A stretch of DNA of 64,000 nt from Pacificoceanicola sp049803835 (lineage in GTDB: Bacteria > Pseudomonadota > Alphaproteobacteria > Rhodobacterales > Rhodobacteraceae): the NCBI RefSeq assembly GCF_049803835.1, contig NZ_JBNAGK010000010.1, positions 189,503-253,502 of the forward strand, given 5' to 3'. The notes beneath the pieces are model-generated. The model ran no database searches and had not been told where the DNA came from. It worked only from the letters and a program-made list of their open reading frames with translations. This document shows, in pieces, positions 33,027 through 41,610 of this stretch (within the stretch, counting starts at the first letter, position 1; each line of letters begins with the position of its first letter). Position numbers and translations under genes: made by a program.

Positions 33027-34028
33027 TCAGTCGAAGGTCCCGGCAACCCGGCCCAGCAGCATGAAGGCGCGGGCGGAGCGTGTGCCGCCGAATTCGGTGA
33101 TCTCGGCGTCGGAGGCGTTCGGCTCGAAGGCGGCGAAGCTCTTGTCGAAGCGGCGCAGGAAATGGTGCGCGGCATCGCGGAAGATCGGGTCCTGTTTCAT
33201 CCGTCCGGCGGCCAGCGCCAGCGAGGAGCGGTCGCGCACGCCGCCCAGCGGCGCGATGGCGCGCCCTCGGGTGCCCTGCGCAAAGGTGCGCCAGACTTCG
33301 GGGCGGGCGAGATCGGGGCGCAGGTCGTCCATGTAGATGCCGTCCTGGCTGAGCAGCGTCAGGATGTCCTGCGCAGCCTGGATCAGGTGGGCCGCGTTGC
33401 GGTCCTTGAGGGCGCGGCGCAGGGCGGCGAAGCCCTCCTTGTCCTCGGCAGTCTCCGGGAAGTTCAGCGCACGTATGAAATCCTCGTTCGACAGCGGCGG
33501 CTGCAGCGCCTCCGCGGGCGTGCCGAGCGACAGCGCGGGCTGGTCGTCCGGTTCCTGCGCGGTCACCTGGGCGGCATGGCCGGTGTCTGCAAGCCGGGCG
33601 GATCCGACCATCGCCAGCGTGGCTTCGAGTTTCTTCTGTGCGGCGGCGATTTCGTCGAGTCGCTTGATCAGCGTCGGATGGGGCGGATCGTTCCGGCCTT
33701 TCTGGGCCTGGCTGACATAGGCCTGGCGGATCGCGTCGATGGCCGCCTGCAGGCGGGCACTCTCGGTTCGCATGACGCGGGCGGACCGGGCCGACAGCGC
33801 CGCGACCCAGATCAGGGCCACGGGCATGACGATGATCATGAAGGACAGCAGAAAGCGCAGGCCCGCGCCGTCCGAAACCGATCCGAACAGGAAATAGCCG
33901 CCGGACAGCAGCACCCAGATCACCGTCGCGGCCAGCGCGGCGATTTCCACGCTGGTCACCGGCTCGGCATCGCTGCGGTCATAGAGCCCCGGCGGGGTCG
34001 GTTTGGCTGTGCTTTTCTCGTCGGACAT
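33027..34028 (-). CDS. Conserved membrane protein, unknown
   Basis: A 333-residue protein with two membrane helices (about residues 28-51 and 58-78), then a helical, partly coiled-coil region (RTESARLQAAIDAIRQAYVSQ) and a C-terminal cytoplasmic domain with the LSNEDFIRALNFPETAEDKEGF and VRDRSSLALAAGRMKQDP segments. I do not recognise the family, though such proteins appear conserved in Rhodobacterales. It is read with the DUF6173 gene and follows greA by 10 bases. Confidence 0.68.
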   Translation of the reverse strand: MSDEKSTAKPTPPGLYDRSDAEPVTSVEIAALAATVIWVLLSGGYFLFGSVSDGAGLRFLLSFMIIVMPVALIWVAALSARSARVMRTESARLQAAIDAIRQAYVSQAQKGRNDPPHPTLIKRLDEIAAAQKKLEATLAMVGSARLADTGHAAQVTAQEPDDQPALSLGTPAEALQPPLSNEDFIRALNFPETAEDKEGFAALRRALKDRNAAHLIQAAQDILTLLSQDGIYMDDLRPDLARPEVWRTFAQGTRGRAIAPLGGVRDRSSLALAAGRMKQDPIFRDAAHHFLRRFDKSFAAFEPNASDAEITEFGGTRSARAFMLLGRVAGTFD

Positions 34029-34038
34029 GGGCCGGAGG

Positions 34039-34509
34039 TCACTTGTACTCGATGGAAAGGATCTCGTAGCTCTTTTCGCCGCCGGGTGTGCGGACTTCGA
34101 CGCTGTCGCCCTCGTCCTTGCCGATCAGGGCGCGGGCGATGGGCGATTTCACGTTGAGCAGGCCCTTCTCGATGTTGGCCTCGTGTTCTCCGACGATCTG
34201 CCAGACCTTTTCCTCGTCGGTGTCCTCGTCGACGACCGTCACGGTTGCGCCGAACTTCACCGAGCCGGAGAGGCTTTTCGGGTCGATGACTTCGCACAGC
34301 CCGAGGATGCCTTCGAGCTCCTGGATGCGGCCTTCGATGAAGCCCTGCTTTTCCCGTGCCGAATGGTACTCGGCGTTTTCCTTCAGGTCGCCCAGTTCGC
34401 GCGCCTCGGCAATCGCCTGGATGACGGCGGGGCGCTCTTCGGACTTGAGCTTTTTCAATTCGACTTCGAGCGCGGTGAAGCCCGCGCGGGTGATCAGTAT
34501 CTTTTCCAT
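34039..34509 (-). CDS. greA: Transcription elongation factor GreA
   Basis: A 156-residue protein. The N-terminal coiled coil has ITRAGFTALEVELKKLKSEERP and GDLKENAEYHSAREKQGF, the acidic tip that stimulates RNA cleavage by stalled polymerase. The C-terminal domain has ARALIGKDEGDSVEVRTPGGEKSYEIL. The start at 34509 is set by family length; an open frame extends 77 codons upstream without homology. Confidence 0.96.
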   Translation of the reverse strand: MEKILITRAGFTALEVELKKLKSEERPAVIQAIAEARELGDLKENAEYHSAREKQGFIEGRIQELEGILGLCEVIDPKSLSGSVKFGATVTVVDEDTDEEKVWQIVGEHEANIEKGLLNVKSPIARALIGKDEGDSVEVRTPGGEKSYEILSIEYK

Positions 34510-34642
34510 GGGGTCGTTCCAGTCTCTTGTCGTGCTTCGGCCGACCAAGCCGTGCACCTTTGGCGTGTCTGTCTCAGAATGGCAATCGCAGCCGTCCAGT
34601 GCAACACCGCCGCGAAAAAGTCCAGTATTTGTGACGGCCGGG

Positions 34643-34816
34643 TCAGTTGACCGGATCGTCAGGCATGCAGCCTGTTCCGCCGATGCCGTCATCGGACGCG
34701 GGGCATGTCTCCGGCGCGGCGGCGGGCTCGTCCATGACAACCACCGGCTCGACCTGCGGTTCCGCGCAGGCGGTGAGCATCGTCAGAACGGCAAGCAGGG
34801 CCAGCGGCGCCCTCAT
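34643..34816 (-). CDS. Small lipoprotein related to the N-terminus of the VWA lipoprotein
   Basis: A 57-residue protein with signal MRAPLALLAVLTMLTAC and lipidation at Cys17. The mature peptide AEPQVEPVVVMDEPAAAP...GIGGTG closely parallels the mature N-terminus of the VWA lipoprotein at 35653 (SEAPVEPVVMMEPVADAA...LGGTG). The start overlaps the DUF6502 stop as ATGA (34813-34816), so it is co-translated with it. It is too short for routine calling. It looks like a free tether segment of the VWA protein; function unknown. Confidence 0.72.
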   Translation of the reverse strand: MRAPLALLAVLTMLTACAEPQVEPVVVMDEPAAAPETCPASDDGIGGTGCMPDDPVN

Positions 34817-35568
34817 GTGTGCCGCTCCGCGGTGTGGAACAGGTACGCGCCGGCACGCAGGCGGTGCGATCCGCCGGTCGGGCTCAAGTCCTTCATGGCT
34901 TTTGCCTTCTGGTTCAAGGTTTTGAGCAAGTCGGTCTGGCCTGCCCGGAAATCGGCTTCCAGCGAGTCTACCTGCTCTTGCGTCAAACCGCGATAGTGCA
35001 GGGCCCGTTCGAACAGCGGCTCTCCGCCGAGGACGTTGCGGGTGGCGGCGGCGAGGTGATCGCCGACGTTGTTGGCAAGGTATCCCAGCTGATCGTCGCT
35101 GCCGCCCGGGGGCAGGTAGGCTGTCTGCAAGAGGGTGACTTCGCTTTCATCGGCCGAAAGCGCCACGGTGCCGGCATCCAGAAGCGTGTCCAGCATGGCG
35201 CGCGGGTGCACGTCCTGCCGGATGGCGCGCGCAAGCGAGTCGAAGGAGGGTGCCTCGCCGGTGCGGGGCAGGGGGATTGCCTCCCCTTGCGCGGCATAGG
35301 CGGGATCGGTTTGCCAGAGCGAGACGAGGCGGGTCAGCGGGTGAACCTTGCCGGGTTTGGGTTCGAAGGAGCGCAGCCGGGCCACGTCGCGCCTATGCAA
35401 TCCGGTCATCACCGACAGGCGGCTGTCGGTGATCTTCCCGTCGGCAAGGTCGGTGGCTGCGCGGACGTAGTGGCCCTTCAAACGTTCGGCCAGATCGGAG
35501 AACGGGACATTGCGGGCCACCATCAGGCGGGCAAGGGCGGCGAGGAGGGGATCGAGCAGGCTCAGCAT
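34813..35568 (-). CDS. DUF6502-type protein, probable DNA-binding regulator
   Basis: A 251-residue protein opening LLDPLLAALARLMVARNVPFSDLAERLKGHYV, then DSRLSVMTGLHRRDVARLRS, an HTH-like arrangement typical of the DUF6502 family as I recall it. The C-terminal half is helical and ends before a short lipoprotein gene read from an overlapping ATGA. The start at 35568 is preferred; an upstream in-frame ATG at 35586 lies inside an operator-like site. It is divergent from a VWA lipoprotein, with two matching inverted repeats between. Confidence 0.75.
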   Translation of the reverse strand: MLSLLDPLLAALARLMVARNVPFSDLAERLKGHYVRAATDLADGKITDSRLSVMTGLHRRDVARLRSFEPKPGKVHPLTRLVSLWQTDPAYAAQGEAIPLPRTGEAPSFDSLARAIRQDVHPRAMLDTLLDAGTVALSADESEVTLLQTAYLPPGGSDDQLGYLANNVGDHLAAATRNVLGGEPLFERALHYRGLTQEQVDSLEADFRAGQTDLLKTLNQKAKAMKDLSPTGGSHRLRAGAYLFHTAERHT

Positions 35569-35570
35569 GA

Positions 35571-35585
35571 TGTGAAAAATGCACA
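35571..35585. promoter_or_regulatory. TGTG-N7-CACA site 1
   Basis: TGTGAAAAATGCACA is an inverted repeat with 4-base arms, 3 bases upstream of the DUF6502 ATG. It matches site 2 at 13 of 15 positions. Binding there would block DUF6502 initiation. Confidence 0.6.
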
Positions 35586-35618
35586 TTTTCATTGACGAAG
35601 GCAAGGCGATGTGAGAAA

Positions 35619-35633
35619 TGTGCAAAAAGCACA
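35619..35633. promoter_or_regulatory. TGTG-N7-CACA site 2
   Basis: TGTGCAAAAAGCACA, with symmetry extending outward to 7-base arms AATGTGC/GCACATT (35617-35635), lies 19 bases upstream of the VWA-lipoprotein ATG and 48 bases from site 1. It is a strong operator candidate for the divergent pair. Confidence 0.65.
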
Positions 35634-35652
35634 TTATCTGGGAGATTCGGTC

Positions 35653-36879
35653 ATGCCGCTTCGTTCGTTCAAATTTACTGCCTCCTGTCTCGCCCTGTCC
35701 CTGGTTCTGGCCGCCTGTTCGGAGGCGCCGGTCGAGCCTGTGGTGATGATGGAACCCGTCGCCGACGCGGCATCGGAATCGGTGCCGTCGAGCCTTGGCG
35801 GAACGGGCGTGCGGGCCGGTGTCGTGACGGCTGGCGACATCGACGACACACGCAACCTCGCCAGCTTCCTGCGCTACCAGAAGAAGGCGGCCCGCGAGAC
35901 GCGCCTTCCGACGGTTAACGCCACGCCTTTGGCGTTCCAGGTGGTCGATGCGGCAGGGAAACCGGCTCCAGGCGTGGCCTACACCCTGCGCCGCCCCGGC
36001 GGGGCGGAACCAGTGGTCAGCGGATATACGGGCGTCGACGGCTACGTGACCGTGTTCGGGGCGCGGCAAAACCGGATGGAACTGAGGCTGTTCTCGAAAG
36101 GCGAGGAGGTCGCGCGGGACACCGTCAGCGCGGGCAAGGCGCGCCAGACGGTTCAGGTGCCGGTGTCGTCCACATGGCAGCCTGAGTTCCTCGACCTCGT
36201 GTTCGTTTTCGACACCACGGGCAGCATGGGTGACGAGCTCAAATGGCTGACCACCGAGTTCCGGAGCATCGTCAGCGCGGCGAAACAGGCAGCGCCCGGG
36301 GTGAACATGCGCTTCGGCCTGATCGCCTATCGGGACCAAGGGGACGAGTATGTCACGCGGGATTTCGGGTTCACGAAGAGCGCGGGCACCATGCAAGGCT
36401 GGCTCTCCGGCCTGAACGCGGATGGCGGGGGCGATTACCCCGAAGCATCCGACCGGGCATTGGCAGCGGCGGCGCAGCTCGACTGGCGCAGGGGCAAGGG
36501 CGAGCGGATCGTCTTCCACGTCGCGGATGCGCCCGCCCATGACGACCGTGCGAAGGCTTACCTGAACGCGGCGGAGCACCTGGCGGGCAAGGGCGTGCAG
36601 ATCTTCGGCCTCGGCGCGAGCGGCACCGGGACGGAGGCGGAATTCCTGATGCGGCAGGCGGCGCTGGTCAGCGAGGGGCGATATCTGTTCCTGACCGATG
36701 ACAGCGGTGTCGGCCTGTCGCACGAGGAGCCGACGATCTCCTGTTACCGGGTGACGGCGCTAAAGGACCTGCTTGTCCGGGTTCTGCGCTCGGAACTGAG
36801 CGGCCTGCGACAGGAGGCGTCCAAAGGCGCGGTCATCCGCAGCGTCGGCAACTACCGGGCGGGCGTTTGCGCCGAATGA
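35653..36879 (+). CDS. VWA-domain lipoprotein
   Basis: A 408-residue lipoprotein: signal ending LVLAAC (Cys22), a tether rich in Pro/Val/Met (EPVVMMEP), a beta-sandwich-like carboxypeptidase-regulatory-type domain near residues 90-165 (FQVVDAAGKPAPGVAYTLR), then a von Willebrand A domain from about residue 180 with an intact MIDAS DTTGS at 187-191 and later Asp residues. VWA domains bind metal-dependent protein partners. GGGAGA supports the start. It is divergent from DUF6502; envelope location is inferred from the lipobox. Confidence 0.85.
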   Translation: MPLRSFKFTASCLALSLVLAACSEAPVEPVVMMEPVADAASESVPSSLGGTGVRAGVVTAGDIDDTRNLASFLRYQKKAARETRLPTVNATPLAFQVVDAAGKPAPGVAYTLRRPGGAEPVVSGYTGVDGYVTVFGARQNRMELRLFSKGEEVARDTVSAGKARQTVQVPVSSTWQPEFLDLVFVFDTTGSMGDELKWLTTEFRSIVSAAKQAAPGVNMRFGLIAYRDQGDEYVTRDFGFTKSAGTMQGWLSGLNADGGGDYPEASDRALAAAAQLDWRRGKGERIVFHVADAPAHDDRAKAYLNAAEHLAGKGVQIFGLGASGTGTEAEFLMRQAALVSEGRYLFLTDDSGVGLSHEEPTISCYRVTALKDLLVRVLRSELSGLRQEASKGAVIRSVGNYRAGVCAE

Positions 36880-36954
36880 TGGCGACCCCGGGGACAAAGG
36901 CGCAAAAAGCACCGGCAATAGGTCGCAGACGGGGTCCGTAACGCCGTGTCGTGA

Positions 36955-36984
36955 TTGACCCTTGCTGCGCTGCCGCGCTAATCA
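36955..36984 (+). promoter_or_regulatory. Candidate sigma-70 promoter of the ETF-QO gene
   Basis: TTGACC at 36955-36960 and TAATCA at 36979-36984 are separated by 18 bases and lie 43 bases upstream of the ETF-QO ATG. This is a match by eye. Confidence 0.45.
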
Positions 36985-37027
36985 TGCGCGAAACAAAATT
37001 TCCAAGTCCCCCGGGGAAGGAGCCGCC

Positions 37028-38674
37028 ATGAGCGACGTGACGCGCGAGTCGATGGAATATGATGTTGTGATCGTGGGGGCGGGGCCGGCCGGCCTCTCCG
37101 CCGCGATCCGACTCAAGCAGATCGACGCCGATCTGAACGTGGTGGTTCTGGAAAAGGGCTCCGAAGTCGGGGCACACATCCTCTCCGGCGCGGTTCTGGA
37201 TCCCTGCGGTCTCGACAAGCTGATCCCGGACTGGAAGGAAAAGGGTGCGCCACTCAACGTGCCGGTGACCGAGGACCAGTTCTACATGCTCGGCGAGGCC
37301 GGTCAGGTGAAGATCCCCAACTTCCCGATGCCGCCGCTGATGAACAACCACGGCAATTACATCGTGTCGATGGGCAACGTCTGCCGCTGGATGGCAGAGC
37401 AGGCAGAGGCGCTCGGCGTCGAGATTTTCCCGGGCATGGCCTGCTCCGAGCTGGTTTATGGCGAGCACGGCACCATCACCGGCGTCGTCGCGGGTGAGTT
37501 CGGCAAGAATGCCGACGGCACGCCTGGCGATGGCTACGAGCCGGGCATGGAGCTGCTGGGCAAATATGTCTTCCTGAGCGAGGGTGTGCGGGGCAGCCTG
37601 TCGAAGCAGGTGATCGAGAAATACGGTCTTTCGGACGGCAAGGAGCCGCAGAAATTCGGCATCGGCATGAAGGAAATCTGGGAGGTCGATCCCAAGAAAC
37701 ACCGCCTCGGCCGCGTGACCCACACCATGGGCTGGCCGCTGGGGTCGAATGCCGGGGGCGGGTCTTTCGTCTATCACCTCGAGAACAATCAGGTCTACGT
37801 CGGTTTCGTCGTGCACCTGAACTACGAGAACCCTTATCTCTATCCCTACATGGAATTCCAGCGGTTCAAGCACCACCCGATCGTCGCGGACCTGCTGGAG
37901 GGCGGCAAGCGGATCGCCTACGGGGCGCGGGCGATCTCCGAGGGCGGTTACCAGTCGATGCCGCAGATGGTCGCCCCGGGCGTGGCGCTGCTCGGCTGCT
38001 CGGTCGGCATGGTCAACGTGCCGCGCATCAAGGGCAACCATAACGCCATGCTGTCCGGCATTGCCGCCGCCGAAGCCGCCGCCAAGGCAATAAAGGCGGG
38101 CCGGGCGCAGGACGAGCTGCACGACTACGAGGAAGAAGTCCGCACCGGCGCCATCGGCAAGGACCTCAAGAAGGTGCGCAACGTCAAGCCGTTGTGGTCC
38201 AGGTATGGGCTGACCGCGAGCTTGATGCTCGGCGGCTTCGACATGTGGACCAACACGCTCGGGTTCTCGCTTCTCGGCACGCTGAAGCACGGCAAGACCG
38301 ACGCGGAGGCCACGAAGATGGCCGCCAGCTGCAAGCCGATCGACTATCCCAAGCCCGATGGCAAGCTGTCCTTCGACCGGCTGACCAACGTGTCCTTCTC
38401 GTTCACCAACCACGAGGAAAGCCAGCCCGCGCACCTGCAGTTGAAGGACAAGCACGTTCCCATCGCCATCAACCTGCCGAAATACGCGGAACCGGCGCAA
38501 CGGTACTGCCCGGCAGGGGTTTACGAGGTGGTGGAAAAGGACGGTGGGCCGGAGTTCGTGATCAACTTCCAGAACTGCGTGCACTGCAAGACCTGCGACA
38601 TCAAGGACCCGTCCCAGAACATCAACTGGACGGTTCCGCAGGGCGGTGACGGGCCGAACTATCCGAACATGTAA
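37028..38674 (+). CDS. Electron transfer flavoprotein-ubiquinone oxidoreductase
   Basis: A 548-residue protein, normal length for ETF-QO. FAD motif VIVGAGPAGLSAAIRL near residue 14, GGSFVYHLENNQVYVGFVVHLNY in the quinone region, and a C-terminal [4Fe-4S] site with Cys494, Cys517, Cys520 and Cys523 (CVHCKTC). It passes electrons from ETF (fatty and amino acid oxidation) to ubiquinone at the inner membrane. The start at 37028 has AAGGAG upstream. A terminator follows the stop. Confidence 0.96.
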   Translation: MSDVTRESMEYDVVIVGAGPAGLSAAIRLKQIDADLNVVVLEKGSEVGAHILSGAVLDPCGLDKLIPDWKEKGAPLNVPVTEDQFYMLGEAGQVKIPNFPMPPLMNNHGNYIVSMGNVCRWMAEQAEALGVEIFPGMACSELVYGEHGTITGVVAGEFGKNADGTPGDGYEPGMELLGKYVFLSEGVRGSLSKQVIEKYGLSDGKEPQKFGIGMKEIWEVDPKKHRLGRVTHTMGWPLGSNAGGGSFVYHLENNQVYVGFVVHLNYENPYLYPYMEFQRFKHHPIVADLLEGGKRIAYGARAISEGGYQSMPQMVAPGVALLGCSVGMVNVPRIKGNHNAMLSGIAAAEAAAKAIKAGRAQDELHDYEEEVRTGAIGKDLKKVRNVKPLWSRYGLTASLMLGGFDMWTNTLGFSLLGTLKHGKTDAEATKMAASCKPIDYPKPDGKLSFDRLTNVSFSFTNHEESQPAHLQLKDKHVPIAINLPKYAEPAQRYCPAGVYEVVEKDGGPEFVINFQNCVHCKTCDIKDPSQNINWTVPQGGDGPNYPNM

Positions 38675-38705
38675 GGCCGTAACCGGGATTTAACGAATTT
38701 TTGCC

Positions 38706-38740
38706 AGGCTCGCTCCGTTCAGAACGGGGCGAGCCTTTCT
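38706..38740 (+). terminator. Terminator of the ETF-QO gene
   Basis: An 8-base stem (38706-38713 with 38729-38736), extended by inner CCGTTC/GAACGG pairing, is followed by TTTCT. It lies 31 bases past the ETF-QO stop and directly before the PilZ gene start. Confidence 0.78.
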
Positions 38741-38741
38741 C

Positions 38742-39029
38742 ATGTTGCAGGAGCGGAGCGACCGCTGGCCAAGCGCCTGGATGATGGAGCTGTTGACCGG
38801 CTCCCGGTCGTTTCATGTGCGCGTCCGCAACGTCAGTGCGACGGGGCTGCGGTTCACGGGCGTCAGACCACCGCGGGTGGGCGTGAAGGTCGCCTTCTAC
38901 GCGATGGGCCGCAAGGTACAGGCTCGCATCGTCCGCTGCGAAGCCGACGGCGGCGCGTTGCAGTTCCGCCACCCGCTCACACCTGCACAATTGGCCAACC
39001 TTCGGCAGTTTCGCGACGACACCGGCTGA
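38742..39029 (+). CDS. PilZ-domain protein
   Basis: A 95-residue single-domain protein with an N-terminal arginine segment (ERSDRW) and the RNVSATGLRF strand matching the PilZ [D/N]xSxxG motif, which binds cyclic di-GMP. An EAL phosphodiesterase is encoded in the same window at 52080. The start is uncertain: the ATG at 38742 sits right after a terminator stem, and ATGs at 38781-38784 are alternatives. The c-di-GMP affinity of this copy cannot be read from sequence. Confidence 0.72.
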   Translation: MLQERSDRWPSAWMMELLTGSRSFHVRVRNVSATGLRFTGVRPPRVGVKVAFYAMGRKVQARIVRCEADGGALQFRHPLTPAQLANLRQFRDDTG

Positions 39030-39140
39030 CCGCGTGGCACCGGGTGCCCGGCCGGGATTTCGGCACTGTACAAAATCCTTTGCGATGTGGAGCGCGATGA
39101 TTATGGTATTGCAAAATTCTTGTTCCGGTTCGGGGGAGCC

Positions 39141-39734
39141 ATGTTCAAAAAGACCATTCTGGCGGCGTTTGCCGCGGTGTCGCTGACAGGCACAGCAGAG
39201 GCGGCGACGCTCTACTTCAACAACTTCGACGGCTATGGCTATCCCGGGACGACCACTGTCGGCACGTCGGTGGGCGGGTTCAAGCTGCTGCAGGGTAATC
39301 TGGGCGTTGCAGGCTGCGCGGCGGGGCCGAGCCAGCCCTGTCTGGTGATCGGCGACAGCACCAATGCCGCCGCCGCAGAGACGGATGTGACCTTCGGCTT
39401 CATGGCGGGCGAGTCTTACACGCTGAGTTTCATGACACGCCTCATTGAAAACGGCACGACCTTCACCGTGACGGTCGGCAGCTACCTCTCGGAATTCGTT
39501 GCGACGGCGACGTCGGGTCAGACGCATGTCTTCACCTTCACGCCGGGCACGACAGGCTTTGCCACGATCGGCTTCTCCCGTGGTGGTGGGCAACCCTATT
39601 TCGGACCTTACTTCGACGATGTGAGCCTGACCGGCCCGGAATTCGTCACCTCGGAGGTGCCGCTCCCGGCGACGCTTCCCTTGATGGCACTGGGCCTTGG
39701 CGGGTTGCTCGCTGCTCGGCGGCGCAAGAGCTGA
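39141..39734 (+). CDS. VPLPA-CTERM sorted secreted protein
   Basis: A 197-residue protein with a signal peptide (MFKKTILAAFAAVSLTGTAEA) and a C-terminal VPLPATLP, hydrophobic helix, AARRRKS tail. The passenger (about residues 22-165) has a jelly-roll-like strand pattern (TLYFNNFDGYGYPGTTTVGT, FFDDVSLTGP). It is the second such protein in the window, and again no exosortase is nearby. GGGGGA precedes the start at 39141. Confidence 0.82.
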   Translation: MFKKTILAAFAAVSLTGTAEAATLYFNNFDGYGYPGTTTVGTSVGGFKLLQGNLGVAGCAAGPSQPCLVIGDSTNAAAAETDVTFGFMAGESYTLSFMTRLIENGTTFTVTVGSYLSEFVATATSGQTHVFTFTPGTTGFATIGFSRGGGQPYFGPYFDDVSLTGPEFVTSEVPLPATLPLMALGLGGLLAARRRKS

Positions 39735-39894
39735 CCGGCGTTCCCGGCGCGGCGCTTACGGAAATCGTAACCTGTTCCGAACAAGTGTGGTCTGCGGAAA
39801 CGTGACCGCAGCCTGCTTGTCATGCGCGGGTCCACGCCCTACGCTTGCCGCCACGCGCAGGGCGCATCAGATAATCAACGGAGTGCAGCAAACC

Positions 39895-41610
39895 ATGGCT
39901 TTGAGAAACGTGATCCGTGCAGGGGTCTTGATTGCGGCCGTGGCGGGGGCGTATCCGGCTCTCGCGAACGGTGTATCGGGTGACTATCTCGCGGGACGTC
40001 AGGCCAGCTTCACCGGGGATTTCAAGGCAGCGGCAAAATACTACGGCCGTGCCATCCTGTTCGATCCGAAGAAGCCGGAATTGCTGGAGCGGGCCTTGCT
40101 CGCCAACATCTCGCTCGGAGAGATCGAGAAAGCCGCAGGCCTCGCGGACAAGTTGGCTGCCGAAGGGCAGGCCAGCCAGTTGGCGCAAATGACACAGGTT
40201 GCGCGCGACGCCAAGGCAGAGAACTTCGCGGCGGTTCTGAAGGCCATCGAGGAAGAGCGCGGTCTCGGCCCGCTGGCCGACGGTCTTGCAAAGGCGTGGT
40301 CACAACTCGGGACCGGCGACATGAGCGCCGCCCTGGTGGCTTTCGACGAGGTCGGAAAGGTACAGGGTCTCGGCCCGTTCGCCAGCTATCACAAGGCTTT
40401 GGCGCTCGCCTCTGTCGGCGATTTCGAAAGCGCAGAGGCAATCTTCGCGGACGAGAACCCAGGCGGCATGGGCATGACCCGGCGCGGGGTCATGTCCCGC
40501 GTCGAAATCCTCAGCCAGCTTGACCGGAACACCGAGGCGCTGGCGCTTCTGGATACGGCTTTCGGCGCGGATCTCGACCCCGGCCTCGACCGGATGCGCG
40601 CGGCGCTGGAGGCAGGCGAAACGCTGCCCTTCACCCACGTCAACTCAGCCCGGGATGGCCTCGCCGAGGTCTTCTTTACCCTGGGAAGTGCGCTGGCGAG
40701 CGAGAACAACGGCGACCTGACCCTGGTCTACTCGCGGCTGGCCGAATACCTGCGCCCGGATCACGTGGATGCGATCCTGCTATCGGCGGAACTGCTTGAC
40801 GGCATGGAACAATACGATCTCGCCATCGAAACCTACGCGCGGGTGCCACGCGACGATATGGCGTTCCACGCCGCCGAAATGGGCCGGGCGGAGGCCCTGC
40901 GCGCGGAGGGAAACCTGGAAGGCGCCGCAGAGGTGTTGAAGGCGCTGAGCGAGAGCCATCCGGAACTGCCGGTGGTGCATTCCGCCTATGCCGACCTGAT
41001 GCGCCAGATGGAGCGGTTCGATGAGGCCATTACCGGTTATACCAAGGCACTCGACGGCTTCTCGGAGATCGGCGAACGGCAGTGGTTCCTCTACTACGCC
41101 CGGGGTATCTGCAACGAGCGTGCGGACCATTGGGACGCGGCGGAGGCGGACTTCCGCAAGGCTCTGGAACTCAGCCCGGAGCAGCCCAACGTTCTGAACT
41201 ATCTCGGCTATTCTCTCGTGGAGAAGAAGGAGAAGCTGGACGAGGCGCTTGACATGATCGAGCGCGCCGTGGCGGCGCAACCGAATTCCGGCTACATTGT
41301 CGACAGCCTCGGATGGGTGCTGTACCGCCTTGGCCGCTACGAGGAGGCGGTCTCGCCGATGGAACGTGCGGCCGAGTTGATGCCGATCGACCCGATCGTC
41401 AACGACCACCTCGGCGATGTCTACTGGTCCGTCGGCCGCAAGATGGAGGCGCAGTTCATGTGGAAGCGGGCGCTGTCCTTCGTCGACTGGGAGGATGCCT
41501 CCGAAGAGGCGAACCCGGAACGCATCAAGCGCAAGATCGAAGTCGGTCTGGACAAGGTCCTTGCCGAAGAGGGTGCGCCGCCGCTGCGGGTTGCGGATGA
41601 CCCGAACTGA
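39895..41610 (+). CDS. TPR-repeat secreted protein
   Basis: A 571-residue protein with a signal peptide (MALRNVIRAGVLIAAVAGAYPALA) followed by many tetratricopeptide repeats. Clear ones are near residues 28-70 (GDFKAAAKYYGRAILFDPKKPELL), 370-400 and 420-520 (WDAAEADFRKALELSPEQPN, RYEEAVSPMERAAELMP). It is probably periplasmic or outer-membrane-associated and acts as a protein scaffold. GGAG lies 12 bases upstream. It overlaps ispE by 14 bases. Confidence 0.85.
   Translation: MALRNVIRAGVLIAAVAGAYPALANGVSGDYLAGRQASFTGDFKAAAKYYGRAILFDPKKPELLERALLANISLGEIEKAAGLADKLAAEGQASQLAQMTQVARDAKAENFAAVLKAIEEERGLGPLADGLAKAWSQLGTGDMSAALVAFDEVGKVQGLGPFASYHKALALASVGDFESAEAIFADENPGGMGMTRRGVMSRVEILSQLDRNTEALALLDTAFGADLDPGLDRMRAALEAGETLPFTHVNSARDGLAEVFFTLGSALASENNGDLTLVYSRLAEYLRPDHVDAILLSAELLDGMEQYDLAIETYARVPRDDMAFHAAEMGRAEALRAEGNLEGAAEVLKALSESHPELPVVHSAYADLMRQMERFDEAITGYTKALDGFSEIGERQWFLYYARGICNERADHWDAAEADFRKALELSPEQPNVLNYLGYSLVEKKEKLDEALDMIERAVAAQPNSGYIVDSLGWVLYRLGRYEEAVSPMERAAELMPIDPIVNDHLGDVYWSVGRKMEAQFMWKRALSFVDWEDASEEANPERIKRKIEVGLDKVLAEEGAPPLRVADDPN

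Noticed and set aside
36833..38584. A 583-codon leftward ORF opposite ETF-QO
   Set aside because: Antisense to a clear family member with all cofactor residues.
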